DNA from: Planctomycetia bacterium
GTDB lineage: Bacteria > Planctomycetota > Planctomycetia > Pirellulales > PALSA-1355
Assembly (NCBI GenBank): GCA_016200205.1
Contig: JACQFF010000166.1
Coordinates: 1-44,941, forward strand
Length of the DNA: 44,941 nt
Direction of reading: 5' to 3'
Positions 19,001 to 27,052 of the stretch are shown piece after piece. Made by a program: the position numbers and the translations under genes. The notes beneath the pieces were generated by a model. The model had not been told where the DNA came from. It did not search any database and saw only the letters and a list, made by a program, of their open reading frames with translations. Positions within the stretch are counted from its first letter, which is position 1. Each line of letters begins with the position of its first letter.

Positions 19001-19062
19001 ACGGATTGGCGAACGCCTGTCGGATGATGTTCAACACCAATGAGTTCGTGTTTGTGAATTGA
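16027..19062 (+). CDS. PSCyt1-DUF1549-DUF1553 protein (planctomycete cytochrome-domain protein)
   Basis: The 1011-residue exported protein has a signal peptide over about the first 28 residues. A PSCyt1 cytochrome-type domain follows, with heme motif C54-F-T-C57-H58 and later LRMPPKGELL, whose Met could be the sixth ligand. DUF1549 (PSCyt2) comes next, with DLTGLPPTPREVATFL and RYGERWARHWMDVVHFAETH, and a second CARCHNHKFDPI motif near residue 357. The C-terminal third is DUF1553 (PSD1) with WRSIVNRVWHYHFDRGIVDT. This is the standard architecture of a very large planctomycete family. It probably works in the periplasm with the DUF1501 protein encoded 24 bases downstream. The reaction is unknown. 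A sugar- or lectin-like insert lies near residues 450-600. ATG at 16027 is preferred to TTG at 16024. Confidence 0.92.
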   Translation: MSPRSFRHGWVGISVLAICLRGAPIGAAEPPQSPAANKKIDFARDVRPIFEARCFTCHGEKRQESDFRLDRGDDALRGGANGAAIVAGKGNASPLVERISGADPDLRMPPKGELLTAALVSVVRSWIDQGAAFPADLESSTSPKPDHWSLQPLVRPPIPPVEESPSVKNPIDAFVIASLSEHGLRPSAEADRRTLIRRVAVDLTGLPPTPREVATFLGDSTSDAYERLVDRLLASPRYGERWARHWMDVVHFAETHGHDQDRPRDNAWPYRDYLIRSFNDDKPYARFVSEQVAGDALYPDEPQATVALGFLAAGPWDESSLMSIVDDTLDKKMAQVLDRDDMITNVMSTFTSTTVHCARCHNHKFDPITQADYYGLQAVFAGVDRADHEFDPDPAVHRQRRLLSQKKHDATTCAAERLLSDAQLQSELVTIEEAFRRSREVWKILVPTAISTANGSTATPEADGSLLFGGPRPEKDTYTLTLETELDAITGVQLEVLADSSLPHQGPGRQDNGNLHLSEFKLSAAPAAGGEMTPVAIASAFADFNQESWGVAAAIDGKPETAWGIHPEVGKDHAAVFVLREPLRTTGGTRLTVVLEQLHGSGHLIGRPRLSVTTAANPESARPIPAELTAILAVSPAERTAAQKVELARSLVGWQLDRQLAALRAPRTVYAACNDFKANGNFRPAARPRPIHMLRRGDINQPLEEAAPGALACVTGIDSRFALDGSDDEASRRAALSRWLVDPRNVLTWRSIVNRVWHYHFDRGIVDTPNDLGRMGGTPSHPALLDWLAIVFRDDGGSLKKLHRLIVTSATYRQSSEIDAERARVDGDNRLLWRMNRHRLDAESIRDAVLQASGKLDLTMGGPSVKQFIQSAGIHVTPNVDYQNYDVDAPDNFRRSAYRFLFRTLPDPLMESLDCPDGSQLAPVRSSSVTALQALSLLDNRFIVRQSEHTAARLTAAAATQAERIRLLFQLALLRDPTPQEGQRWEAYAASYGLANACRMMFNTNEFVFVN

Positions 19063-19086
19063 TCCTGCTCGAAAGGCACATTAACG

Positions 19087-20655
19087 ATGGCATCGCAGGC
19101 TCGGTCAAAACGAGGGACTTTTTGGACGCCCTCTCTCTCGATGGGAGAGTGGCGGGGTGAGGGTGCATGCGCTTCGTGCAGGCCCCCTCATCCTAACCCT
19201 CTCTCGCCAGGGGAGAGGGAATTCAGTCGGCGCGAACTGCTGCTTCGATTCGGCAGCGGCTTCGGTGGCCTTGCGTTGGCTCATCTATTAGGCCAAAGTG
19301 ATTTGCTGGCCGAGCCACCTGCCGCTTCCACGCCAGCCCCGGCCGACTTGAACGGCGGCCTGCACCACCCGGCGAAGGTGAAGCGCGTGGTGCAACTGTT
19401 CATGAACGGCGGCGCCAGCCCCATGGACACGTTTGACTACAAGCCCCGCCTGGCAGAGTTGCACGGCCAGACATTCGACCCCGGCGGCAACGTGAAACTC
19501 GAATCGGTTACCGGCTCGCCGGGTTTCAAAGTGCTTAAAAGTCCCTTCGAGTTCAAACAGCATGGCCAGTGCGGCCGCTGGGTGAGCAGCGTATTTCCAC
19601 ACCTGGCCACTTGCGTCGACGATCTGGCCTTCTTGACGTCGATGTCCTCGAAGACAAACGTCCACGGCCCGGCAAGCTACATGCAGAACACCGGTTTCGT
19701 GCTGCCGGGCTTTCCGTGCATGGGAGCCTGGTTCAGCTACGCTCTGGGCAGCCTGACGGATAACCTGCCCACGTTCGTCGTGCTGCCAGACGCCAAGGGT
19801 TTGCCCTACAACAACCAGGGTAACTTCTCCGCCGGGTTTTTGCCGGTGAAGCATCAGGGTACGATCATTCGGCCGCACTTGGCTAACCCGATTGCCGATC
19901 TGTTTCCGCCCAAAACCGCCGCCTTCATTACTCCCGAGAGCGAGCGCGAAGGGCACGCTCTGTTGGCCGAAGCCAATCGCGCGCACGAGGAACAGTGGCC
20001 GGGCGATTCAAGGCTTGAAGCCCGCATCGCTTCGTATGAGCTGGCCGCGAAGATGCAGCTCAGCGCGCCCGAGGCGCTCGATCTGGCCGGCGAGACCGCC
20101 CAAACGCAAAGTCTTTACGGCTTGGACGAAAAGCCCACCGAAGCCTTTGGTCGCAATTGCCTGATAGCCCGGCGGCTGTTGGAGCGCGGGGTGCGGTTCG
20201 TGCAAGTGTGGAGCGGCGCCGCCGGCGCGACGGGCAATTGGGACAATCACGGCAACATTTCCAGCGAATTACCGCCGATCGCGCTCTCGACGGATAAACC
20301 GTGTGCCGCATTGGTAAAGGATCTCAAAGCTCGCGGACTGTTCGAAGACACGCTGGTGATCTGGACCACCGAGTTCGGCCGCATGCCATTCAGCCAGGGC
20401 ACGGCCGGGCGCGACCACAATGCCGGCACGTTCGTGTCGTGGGTCGCCGGCGCCGGGATCAAAGGCGGCGTCGCTTACGGCGAAAGCGACGAGTGGGCCT
20501 GGAAATCGCTCAAGCCCACCTGGTGCTACGATCTGCACGCCACGAGTTTGCACCTGATGGGGATCGATCACACCAAGCTGACCTTCCGCTTCAACGGCGC
20601 CAACCGCCGCCTGACCGACGTTCACGGCCAGGTGATCGACGAGATTCTGGCCTGA
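19087..20655 (+). CDS. DUF1501 domain-containing protein with a repeat-derived N-terminal segment
   Basis: The 522-residue protein is a DUF1501 member and the usual partner of the PSCyt1/DUF1553 protein encoded just upstream (24-base gap, same operon). Family features are QLFMNGGASPMDTFDYKPR, GPASYMQNTGFVLPGFP, NWDNHGN, WTTEFGRMPFSQGTAGRDHN and FRFNGANRRLTDVHG near the end. The twin-arginine-like segment SRRELLLRFGSGFGGLAL begins only at residue 47. Residues 15-45 are the translation of a palindromic repeat (19129-19221, PPHPNPLSPGERE), inserted in frame and exactly 93 bases long. That may alter signal processing or force a different start. The protein is probably exported; its activity is unknown. 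Confidence 0.9.
   Translation: MASQARSKRGTFWTPSLSMGEWRGEGACASCRPPHPNPLSPGEREFSRRELLLRFGSGFGGLALAHLLGQSDLLAEPPAASTPAPADLNGGLHHPAKVKRVVQLFMNGGASPMDTFDYKPRLAELHGQTFDPGGNVKLESVTGSPGFKVLKSPFEFKQHGQCGRWVSSVFPHLATCVDDLAFLTSMSSKTNVHGPASYMQNTGFVLPGFPCMGAWFSYALGSLTDNLPTFVVLPDAKGLPYNNQGNFSAGFLPVKHQGTIIRPHLANPIADLFPPKTAAFITPESEREGHALLAEANRAHEEQWPGDSRLEARIASYELAAKMQLSAPEALDLAGETAQTQSLYGLDEKPTEAFGRNCLIARRLLERGVRFVQVWSGAAGATGNWDNHGNISSELPPIALSTDKPCAALVKDLKARGLFEDTLVIWTTEFGRMPFSQGTAGRDHNAGTFVSWVAGAGIKGGVAYGESDEWAWKSLKPTWCYDLHATSLHLMGIDHTKLTFRFNGANRRLTDVHGQVIDEILA
19129..19221. repeat. Interspersed palindromic element, copy 2, inside a coding region
   Basis: This is the same element as at 648-740 and 39886-39977. 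It has hairpin CTCTCTCGATGGGAGAG on the left, GGTGAGGGT pairing with CCCTCATCC, and CCCTCTCTCGCCAGGGGAGAGGG on the right. Its 93 bases keep the DUF1501 frame open. Confidence 0.75.
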
Positions 20656-20703
20656 GGCAGTCGGGAAGCAAAATGGTTGCGGTCGGCTCGGCCACCCCCT
20701 ATT

Positions 20704-20982
20704 AATGCCGAGTCTCCACTGGTCGACGGCGACCTGTTGGTTTGTACGCCCGGCGGTAGCGAAGCCACGCTGGTGGCCTTGAACAAAAAGACCGGCGACA
20801 CGGTATGGAAATCGGCCGTGCCGGGGGGCGACGAGGCTGGCTATGCTTCGATCATCGTCGTCAACTCCGGCGGAATCAAACAGTATGTCCAATTCCTGCA
20901 AAAGGGGCTGGTGGGAGTGGAAGCCAAAACCGGCAAGTTCCTCTGGCGCTACGACATCAAGGACGCGAACTCTGCCAGGTAG
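20704..20982 (+). pseudogene. Fragment of a PQQ-type beta-propeller protein
   Basis: The frame reads ESPLVDGDLLVCTPGGSE, VALNKKTGDTVWKSAVPGGD, QYVQFLQKGLVGVEAKTGK and FLWRYD, which is the middle of an outer-membrane-assembly BamB/PQQ-like propeller of the planctomycete type. Neither the N-terminal signal and first blades nor the last blades are present. The fragment begins after a short repeat relic (20658-20680) and ends in a stop soon after the last recognisable blade. It is best read as a gene relic left by a deletion or rearrangement. Confidence 0.75.
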
Positions 20983-21027
20983 TCGTCTTTGACCGTGCAA
21001 CCACGATCGCGTGAGTCATTGATTCAT

Positions 21028-21969
21028 TCAGCGATACCGCCAGGTTTGCCGCAGCAGTCTGGTCGGCGGGTTAGCGGTGCGAAACTGCCAATTCCACGAT
21101 TGCGTGACGAGCATGCAAGCCAACATGGTCGCGCACTGCCGCGGGTGGCGCAGCGCGAAGGGGAATGAACGGGCCAAAATCCGGGGTATCTTTCGCATCC
21201 GTCGTAGTTCCGCATTGACGCGCCGCAGCCAGGTCTCGGACGTCAGAAAATAGTCGTACGTGCCATCGATCGTTTTTTCGAGCGAGAAGTATCCAGCGGC
21301 ACACTCCTCGAGTTGGCCCAGGGCGGGATAAAAGCCGCCGAAACTTCGCTCCAAAAACGCCCAGTGAAAACTGTCGGACCCGCGCGGGAATGTTAGCGGA
21401 CTCTTGAGCAGGTCGGATGGGTCGGGCTGCCGCACAAAATGGATCGTCGTATTGACGACCTTGCGGCTTGCCGAGCTGGGATCGATCGCTCGGTGAAAAA
21501 TCGCAAACATCTTGCGGTAGATGGAATCGGCCTGGCCGTCAATCGCATCCTCGGGATGGACGAAGTGCTCGATCGGCCCGTTGGCGATCACGGCGTCGAA
21601 GTGCCCCGTCCAGTCGTCGCCGAGGTTTTTGTAGTCAACCAGGCGGGCATCGAGTCCACGGCTTTGGCACCGCCGCACTTGCTCCGGTGAGATTGTGATG
21701 CCGACGGGGCGAGCGCCGCGATTGCGTGCTTCTTCAAGCAGGTTGCCGTTGCCGCAGCCGACATCGAGCAGTCGGGTGCCCGATCCACAGCCAACTTCGT
21801 CGAGCAAGTAGCGAATCTGATTACGCTGCGCCGTCTCGTAGGGCGTGGTCGGGTCGCCGTGATACATGCCCTCGGTGAAGTCCAACAAGCCGCAGTCGGG
21901 AAACACCTTGTCGAAAAACGTGTAGCAACTGATGGTCGTCAGTTGACGACTGGAGCCCCGGCGGTTCAT
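21028..21969 (-). CDS. SAM-dependent methyltransferase, class I (cyclopropane synthase-like)
   Basis: This 313-residue protein has a class I methyltransferase core. Motif I LLDVGCGNGNLLEEA at about residues 66-80 is followed by GITISPEQV, the wording typical of cyclopropane-fatty-acid synthase and related lipid or small-molecule methyltransferases. FDAVIANGPIEHFVHPED fits motif IV/post-I. The C-terminal half (FHWAFLERSFGGFYPALGQL) is of the CFA-synthase kind, but the bicarbonate-binding residues of genuine cyclopropane synthases were not verified. It is a monocistronic gene. The start ATG at 21969 has an upstream AGGGGGACGTACC segment. It probably methylates a lipid or polyketide-like substrate; the substrate is unknown. 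Confidence 0.8.
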   Translation of the reverse strand: MNRRGSSRQLTTISCYTFFDKVFPDCGLLDFTEGMYHGDPTTPYETAQRNQIRYLLDEVGCGSGTRLLDVGCGNGNLLEEARNRGARPVGITISPEQVRRCQSRGLDARLVDYKNLGDDWTGHFDAVIANGPIEHFVHPEDAIDGQADSIYRKMFAIFHRAIDPSSASRKVVNTTIHFVRQPDPSDLLKSPLTFPRGSDSFHWAFLERSFGGFYPALGQLEECAAGYFSLEKTIDGTYDYFLTSETWLRRVNAELRRMRKIPRILARSFPFALRHPRQCATMLACMLVTQSWNWQFRTANPPTRLLRQTWRYR

Positions 21970-22267
21970 TGGTACGTCCCCCTGCTTGGTTCAGCTTAAT
22001 CGTGCGATCGGGGATTGCACGGACAGTGTATCCAGAATATAGCAAGTACCATTCCCGCACTCGAAGACAATTCGGCCAGGACAGCCCGGTTGGTTGTCGT
22101 CCGAAAAGGGCTGGCCGGAGATGACATGGTCGGGCACGTGCCTCGAACGATCCAAAGTTCCGTTCGCGGCGTACGCGCTCTATCATATGATATCCGTAAC
22201 TGAAAAACCCTGGTCGAGGAGAGCGGAGCGTGCAAGATTCATCTTCAGGTTTGGAGACAACGGACCA

Positions 22268-23275
22268 GTGACACACGCGACACAACGCCTCAAGGTGGCC
22301 CTCGTCTATCTTGACGGACAAGGTGTACCCGGTTGGGTCCCGGAAAGCCTTGAGCGGGAAGGGATCGAACTAACCATCGGCGAATGCGCGACCCGCGCTG
22401 AATTGGCCCAACATGGCGGCGACGCGGACGTGGTTTGGCTGTTCGGCGGAGGCCGCGTCTTGAACGGAAACCTGGACGCCATTCCACGCTGCTGGGCCAT
22501 TCTCCGTACCGGCAGCGGCACCGACAACGTGCCCGTCGAGGATGCGACCGGGCGCGGCATCGTTGTCGCCAACACTCCGGCCGCGCATAGCGACGCTGTC
22601 GCCGATCATGTGATTGGACTGATGTTTGCCGTGGTGCGGCGGATCGCCGCGCTCGATCGTGCTGTCCGTGCCGGCCGCTGGGATCAAGTCTCCGGTGAGC
22701 CCTTGAATTCGATTCAAGGCCGGACGTTGGGCCTGGTCGGATTCGGCCACATCGCCCGCGAGCTCGCCCGCAAGCTTAGCGGTTTCGCGATGAAGGTACT
22801 GGCCTACGATCCTTACGTGGACGCCGAAACCATGGCGGCCCACGCGGTCGAGCCGGTAGAACTTGCGACCCTGTTGCCGCGGTCCGATTTTGTTTCGCTC
22901 CATTGCCCCCTCACGCCGCGGACCAAAAGCTTGATCGGGGAAAAGGAGTTGCGGTCGATGAAATCGACGGCGGTACTAATCAACACATCGCGCGGGCCCG
23001 TCGTCGATGAACGAGCTCTCCAACGGGCGCTCGCCGAAGGTTGGATTGCGGCGGCGGGGCTCGATGTCATTTACGAAGAACCCCCCGCGCCCGACCATCC
23101 GTTTTTTCAGTTCGAAAATGTCGTGCTGACGCCGCACTCGGCCGGCATTTCCGCGGGCGGATTGGAGCTCCGCTGGCGTCTCTCGATCGAGACCCTCGTC
23201 GCCCTGGCCGGCCGCCGTTGGCCCCCTTCTTGCGTCAACCCCGACGTGCAACCGCGCCAGAGTTTGAGCGCCTAG
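22268..23275 (+). CDS. D-isomer-specific 2-hydroxyacid dehydrogenase
   Basis: The 335-residue cytosolic enzyme is of the PGDH/glyoxylate reductase class. The NAD-binding domain carries GRTLGLVGFGHIARELARKL (G-x-G-x-x-G), ARG/Asp region LAYDPYVD, then SLHCPLTPRTKSLIGEKEL and LINTSRGPVVDE, all signature segments. Catalytic residues are Arg in the NTSRG segment, Glu in DVIYEEPPAP and His in LTPHSAGIS. It would interconvert a 2-hydroxy and a 2-oxo acid with NAD(P)H. GTG at 22268 follows GGAGACAA and matches where family similarity begins. ATG at 22187 would add 27 residues. No ACT domain follows, so it is not a full-length SerA. Substrate not predictable. Confidence 0.88.
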   Translation: MTHATQRLKVALVYLDGQGVPGWVPESLEREGIELTIGECATRAELAQHGGDADVVWLFGGGRVLNGNLDAIPRCWAILRTGSGTDNVPVEDATGRGIVVANTPAAHSDAVADHVIGLMFAVVRRIAALDRAVRAGRWDQVSGEPLNSIQGRTLGLVGFGHIARELARKLSGFAMKVLAYDPYVDAETMAAHAVEPVELATLLPRSDFVSLHCPLTPRTKSLIGEKELRSMKSTAVLINTSRGPVVDERALQRALAEGWIAAAGLDVIYEEPPAPDHPFFQFENVVLTPHSAGISAGGLELRWRLSIETLVALAGRRWPPSCVNPDVQPRQSLSA

Positions 23276-23566
23276 CGGCCCTAAAAGACCGCCGGGGACT
23301 GTCTGCTTCTCCGCGGCCCAGTGGATTCCTATTTCTCTTCGACGCTCATCGAGATGCAAAACGGGGCGGCCGGAGTCTACTCAAAGGTTCAGCGACCGTT
23401 AGGTTTTCATGCGCCCAAGCAGTAGTGCTCGCTTGGGCAGGTCGCGGAAAAGGATGCTCGGACCGTAACAACCGGCCGGTTTTCGCGCTAAGGTCAGTGA
23501 GATGTGCTGGAGACACCATGGGGGTGCCGACCGAAGCCGATAGCCCTTACTTAAGGAGTCGGTCCT
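23276..23566. other. Intergenic stretch with a repeat relic and a hairpin
   Basis: CCGGGGACTGTC at about 23291-23302 resembles part of the palindromic element at 28361-28467. A perfect 8-bp stem GCCCAAGC / GCTTGGGC lies at 23413-23438 with a 10-base loop. No gene is supported before the small frame at 23567. Confidence 0.4.
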
Positions 23567-23737
23567 ATGAAACGCTTCATTTCCTCATTGCTGCTGACGA
23601 TCGACTTCATGCTGGCGCTGCAAACGCGCACGGCCTATGCCGCGGTCTCACCGGGTTGGAGAAGCAATGCTTATCATCCCAACCGCCGAAGGACCGTGCC
23701 GATGTCGGCACGATTTAAAGACTGGCGAGTTCGGTGA
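23567..23737 (+). CDS. Candidate small secreted peptide, 56 residues
   Basis: ATG at 23567 is preceded by a strong ribosome binding site AAGGAG at 23552-23557. The product begins MKRFISSLLLTIDFMLALQT, a signal peptide ending in TAYA-A, a good signal-peptidase I site. The mature part would be about 31 residues, basic and Arg-rich (NRRRTVPMSARFKDWRVR). I do not recognise a family. The good RBS and signal make it more than a random frame, but length is short and there is no homology evidence. It stands alone between a dehydrogenase and a convergent kinase gene. Confidence 0.45.
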   Translation: MKRFISSLLLTIDFMLALQTRTAYAAVSPGWRSNAYHPNRRRTVPMSARFKDWRVR

Positions 23738-24050
23738 GCCAAAAAACCTACGCCCGTGGACAGCGAAACTTTGATCGGTTGGGCTCGTTAAGCCTCGACC
23801 CGCAGCCTCTCCCGGCGGGCGGATCGTCCTCGATTATGTCGCGGTTGAACTTGAGAACGTGGAATCCGCGGGCACTGTGTTTCACGGTCGGGTCGCGAAT
23901 TCATTTGTGAGATCGTTGCGCTTTTGGCAATGGGCTTGCGTGGGCGCCCGGTGGACTTCCTACGAGAAGTCGTCGGCGCGCTGGCGTCGGGTCGGTTCCT
24001 GCACGCCCTAGCGGCCCCTCGGTTCGCCACCACTCCTACCAGCGACCCAA
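23738..24050. other. Stretch with no supported gene
   Basis: Frames on both strands are short and lack recognisable motifs or ribosome binding sites. It probably contains the 3' regulatory sequences of the kinase gene and decayed sequence. Confidence 0.4.
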
Positions 24051-26324
24051 TCACCGTGAGCCAGTCAGAAAGGAGTCGGGCGGTTCACCGGCAAACAGCG
24101 GGTCGCCGCCGGGATCCATTGAAGCGGTCAGGGCCGCCAGGTCGCCGCGGAGCGTGAGATCAAGCAGATAGGCCAGCCCACAGCCGACCAAACCGATGGC
24201 GCCCAGGATGCCGATCACGGCGCGGTCGAAATTGAGCAGCACCAGCGCCGAGAGGGCAAGAAACGGCACCGCGACCGTTAGGCCCAAGAAGAGGCGACCG
24301 CGACGGGCTAAATCCGCCAGATCGCTCACGTCGCGGGCGTCGGCGGGCCGCGCTTGCAGCAGCCAGGGATAGCCGAATCGCACGGAGAAAAATGTCACGA
24401 CATAATAACTTTGCGTGGCGGCGATCATTCCGCACAACAGGTTCGACACAACAAAATGCCTGAAATGTTCCGGCGATAGCCGGCTCGTCGAACCCGCGCC
24501 GTAGTGAATCCAAGCAGGAATGACAAACCCCGAAACGGTCCACAGCAGGGCCGTGACCATCGCCGTGGCGGCTCCAAAGGTCAGCGCGCGGCGGACGAGG
24601 TCCGTCGAGGGCGGGGGCTCGGTTTTCTGGCCGCGGGCCAGGCGACCCAGCGTCACGAAGAGCCTGCCGCGAGTGTAGAACACGTATCCCAAGCCGAGCG
24701 TGTAAGCAATCGAGTTGATCCCCAGTATCAAATTGAAGAACGCGCGCTCATCGTCGGGACTCCCCAACCGGTCGACAATCTCCTTCCAGTTGTAGGCGAT
24801 GTTCAGCACGCACATCACAATATTCGGCAGCAGCCCAAAAAGCAGCGTCGACGCGACCGGATGGCGCTTCACCACGGAGATCAACGCGTGCCGGCTGTGC
24901 AAGAGCGCCTGCGCGCGAGGCTGAAGGCACAGGTCAAGCTCGCGCGCCAATTCGGCAGCCGATTGATAGCGGCCGCCCGCCTCAGGCTCCAGGCACTTGA
25001 GCAAGACCTCAACCACCGTCGGCGGACAGTCGATCGGCACCAGCGCGTGGGCCTGGGGAGAGACGCCGCCGCGGCGCACATTGGTCATCTTGGCTAACAT
25101 TTGCGTTTGGGTTTGTGGCAGTGCATCCTCGGCGAATGGCCGTCTGGTGGTGAGCAATTCCCATAAAAGCACGCCTAAGGAAAAAATGTCGCTACGGCCG
25201 TCAAGTTCTTCCGGTTTCCGAGCGTGGGCCGGATTGCAGGCCTCGAGTTGTTCCGGTGACATGTACGCCAGGCTGCCGCCGAAATAGGCCGCGGCAGTGG
25301 CGCCGTCAAGCTTGGAAAAGCTGATGTTGAAATCGGCCAGCTTGGGATGTCCGTCGGCGCCCACCAGCACATTGGCCGGCTTGACATCGCGATGAAGCAC
25401 GCCACGCTGGTGGGCATACGCCAGCGCCCCGGCCAGCCGCGCGCCCACCCAACAGACAACTTCCGGCCAGGTCGCCTTTTGCAGCTTGTACCGCGTCATC
25501 GAATCCGCCGGCGGTTGCTGGCCGTGATGCCCAAGCGCAAGATCGATCGCCTCCAGCAGCGTGGCGCCGCTACGCATGGCCGCTGGAACCTGCCGGGTAT
25601 GTTCGACGACGTCGTGCAGCGTGCCGCCGGCCACGTATTGCATGTACAAGAGCCGCAACTTGAGCGCGGGTAGCCGCCGCTGATCGAACACGCGCACGAT
25701 GTGCGGATGATCGAGCTGCGCCAGCGTCTGTGGCTCGAAACCCCGATCGCGCGAAACCTTCAGCGCCACCAGCCGCTGCATCGAACATTGTCGAGCCAGA
25801 AACACGGTAGCAAAAGCACCCTTGCCCAAGGATGCAAGCAGGTCAAAGTCGTCGAGCCGTTGTCCCGGCTCGAAGGGGGGAACGCGGTCGGCATTCACCA
25901 GCGCGGCCGACTGCTCGGGACTTTCGAGTTGCAAGAGTCGCCGCAGCTCGTGTTCATGCGCCGGAAAACGATCGAAGTATTCGCCGATCGACACGTCGTC
26001 GCCCTGCTGGCGGCGAACGTGGTATTCCTCATAAACGATGTCGCAGGGCACGCCGCCGGCGAGCAATTCGGGGAATTCGCGCAGGTAATCTTCCATCGTC
26101 TTCGGCCAGCGCCGCTGTTGCCAGCGATATTCCAGGTCGACTTTGATCGCCTCGATCAGCGTTAAGCGACGCAATGCGCCCGCAGCGTTGGGCAAAAACT
26201 CGGCGAGCACCGGCGGCTCGGCGGCGTCCTGCCAGGCCGCGACAAAAGCATCGAGGTGCTCCAGCAACTGTTGCCAAACCCGCGAAGCGTCGGTTTCCGC
26301 CAGGTTGTCGGCCGCTTGCGACAT
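24051..26324 (-). CDS. Ser/Thr protein kinase with C-terminal membrane domain
   Basis: The 757-residue protein has a 150-residue N-terminal helical region rich in the pattern FPELL and YFDRFPAHE, then a Hanks-type kinase domain (about 158-470). Seen are GKGAFATVFLA (P-loop), K189 in VALKV, H311-R-D-V-K-P-A-N catalytic loop, D331-F-N in the metal-binding loop, and SPE at 356-358. The usual DFG is DFN here. The C-terminal 270 residues hold about six hydrophobic helices (for example VASTLLFGLLPNIVMCVLNI). It phosphorylates unknown substrates at the inner membrane. It lies 117 bases downstream of the ECF sigma gene on the same strand, so the two are probably co-transcribed and may form a signalling pair. 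Confidence 0.9.
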   Translation of the reverse strand: MSQAADNLAETDASRVWQQLLEHLDAFVAAWQDAAEPPVLAEFLPNAAGALRRLTLIEAIKVDLEYRWQQRRWPKTMEDYLREFPELLAGGVPCDIVYEEYHVRRQQGDDVSIGEYFDRFPAHEHELRRLLQLESPEQSAALVNADRVPPFEPGQRLDDFDLLASLGKGAFATVFLARQCSMQRLVALKVSRDRGFEPQTLAQLDHPHIVRVFDQRRLPALKLRLLYMQYVAGGTLHDVVEHTRQVPAAMRSGATLLEAIDLALGHHGQQPPADSMTRYKLQKATWPEVVCWVGARLAGALAYAHQRGVLHRDVKPANVLVGADGHPKLADFNISFSKLDGATAAAYFGGSLAYMSPEQLEACNPAHARKPEELDGRSDIFSLGVLLWELLTTRRPFAEDALPQTQTQMLAKMTNVRRGGVSPQAHALVPIDCPPTVVEVLLKCLEPEAGGRYQSAAELARELDLCLQPRAQALLHSRHALISVVKRHPVASTLLFGLLPNIVMCVLNIAYNWKEIVDRLGSPDDERAFFNLILGINSIAYTLGLGYVFYTRGRLFVTLGRLARGQKTEPPPSTDLVRRALTFGAATAMVTALLWTVSGFVIPAWIHYGAGSTSRLSPEHFRHFVVSNLLCGMIAATQSYYVVTFFSVRFGYPWLLQARPADARDVSDLADLARRGRLFLGLTVAVPFLALSALVLLNFDRAVIGILGAIGLVGCGLAYLLDLTLRGDLAALTASMDPGGDPLFAGEPPDSFLTGSR

Positions 26325-26440
26325 GGAGGTCGCTCCCGCTCTTCATTTCGCCAACTTGCACGATCGTCATTCGCCGCTTCGGTACCGCTGCGACACCGCG
26401 GCCTTTGCCCAGCCGTGTAAGTATACCAGCGCCGGAGCGC

Positions 26441-27052
26441 TCAACGAGGCGCGTCGTCGGGACCGAGGATCTGCTGCAAGCGGGCCAGCGCTCGAGTGAG
26501 CATCACGCGCACCGAGCCATCGGTCTTGCCCAGCCGCTCGGCGATGTCCTTCGATGACAGTCCCTCCACGTAGCGCATCCGCAATGCTTCGCGTTGCTCC
26601 CGCGGCAGCGTCGCCAGGGCCTCCAGCAGGCGCACCTCGCGCTCTTTGCGAGATAGTGCCTGGGTTGCCGTGGTGATCGAGACCACCAGCAAGTCAATGA
26701 GGCCCGCGTGTTGTGAATCGGCGCCCGGGCTGCCGAGCGGAACCTCGCGCCCCGCGTCCCGTTTCTGGGCGCCAAAATAGCGTCGATGGGCGTCGATGAT
26801 CCTCTGCTCGGCGATGTGACAGAGCCACCCAAACGGATCGCGGTGGTCGAAGTTTGCCTGGCTCAGCGAACGAACAGCTTCAACGCTCACTTCTTGGACA
26901 ACGTCGTCAACTTCGATTTTGCGGCGCAAAGCGGCACTCAACTGCCGTTCGATGAACGCTGAGAGCGGTTTGCGGCAAACGACCAGGTACTCGGCCAGCG
27001 CGGCCAAATCGTGCTGCCTGACGCGGCTGATCAGTTTATCGTCGCTTTCCAT
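26441..27052 (-). CDS. ECF RNA polymerase sigma factor
   Basis: The 203-residue protein has sigma region 2 (VDDVVQEVSVEAVRSL and HRDPFGWLCHIAEQRIIDAHR) and sigma region 4 (ALATLPREQREALRMRYVEG, then SKDIAERLGKTDGSVRVMLTR). No region 3 is present, as in ECF sigma factors. No zinc-type anti-sigma gene is adjacent. Instead the next gene on the same strand is a membrane Ser/Thr kinase, an arrangement common in planctomycetes, where phosphorylation is thought to control the sigma factor. ATG at 27052 is chosen over GTG at 27055; GAGG precedes it at a suitable distance. The target promoters cannot be inferred. Confidence 0.92.
   Translation of the reverse strand: MESDDKLISRVRQHDLAALAEYLVVCRKPLSAFIERQLSAALRRKIEVDDVVQEVSVEAVRSLSQANFDHRDPFGWLCHIAEQRIIDAHRRYFGAQKRDAGREVPLGSPGADSQHAGLIDLLVVSITTATQALSRKEREVRLLEALATLPREQREALRMRYVEGLSSKDIAERLGKTDGSVRVMLTRALARLQQILGPDDAPR

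Noticed and set aside
17712-19043. Long frame-shifted plus-strand frame inside the PSCyt1/DUF1553 gene
   Set aside because: It is Arg-rich with no domain features, and the true frame is well conserved.
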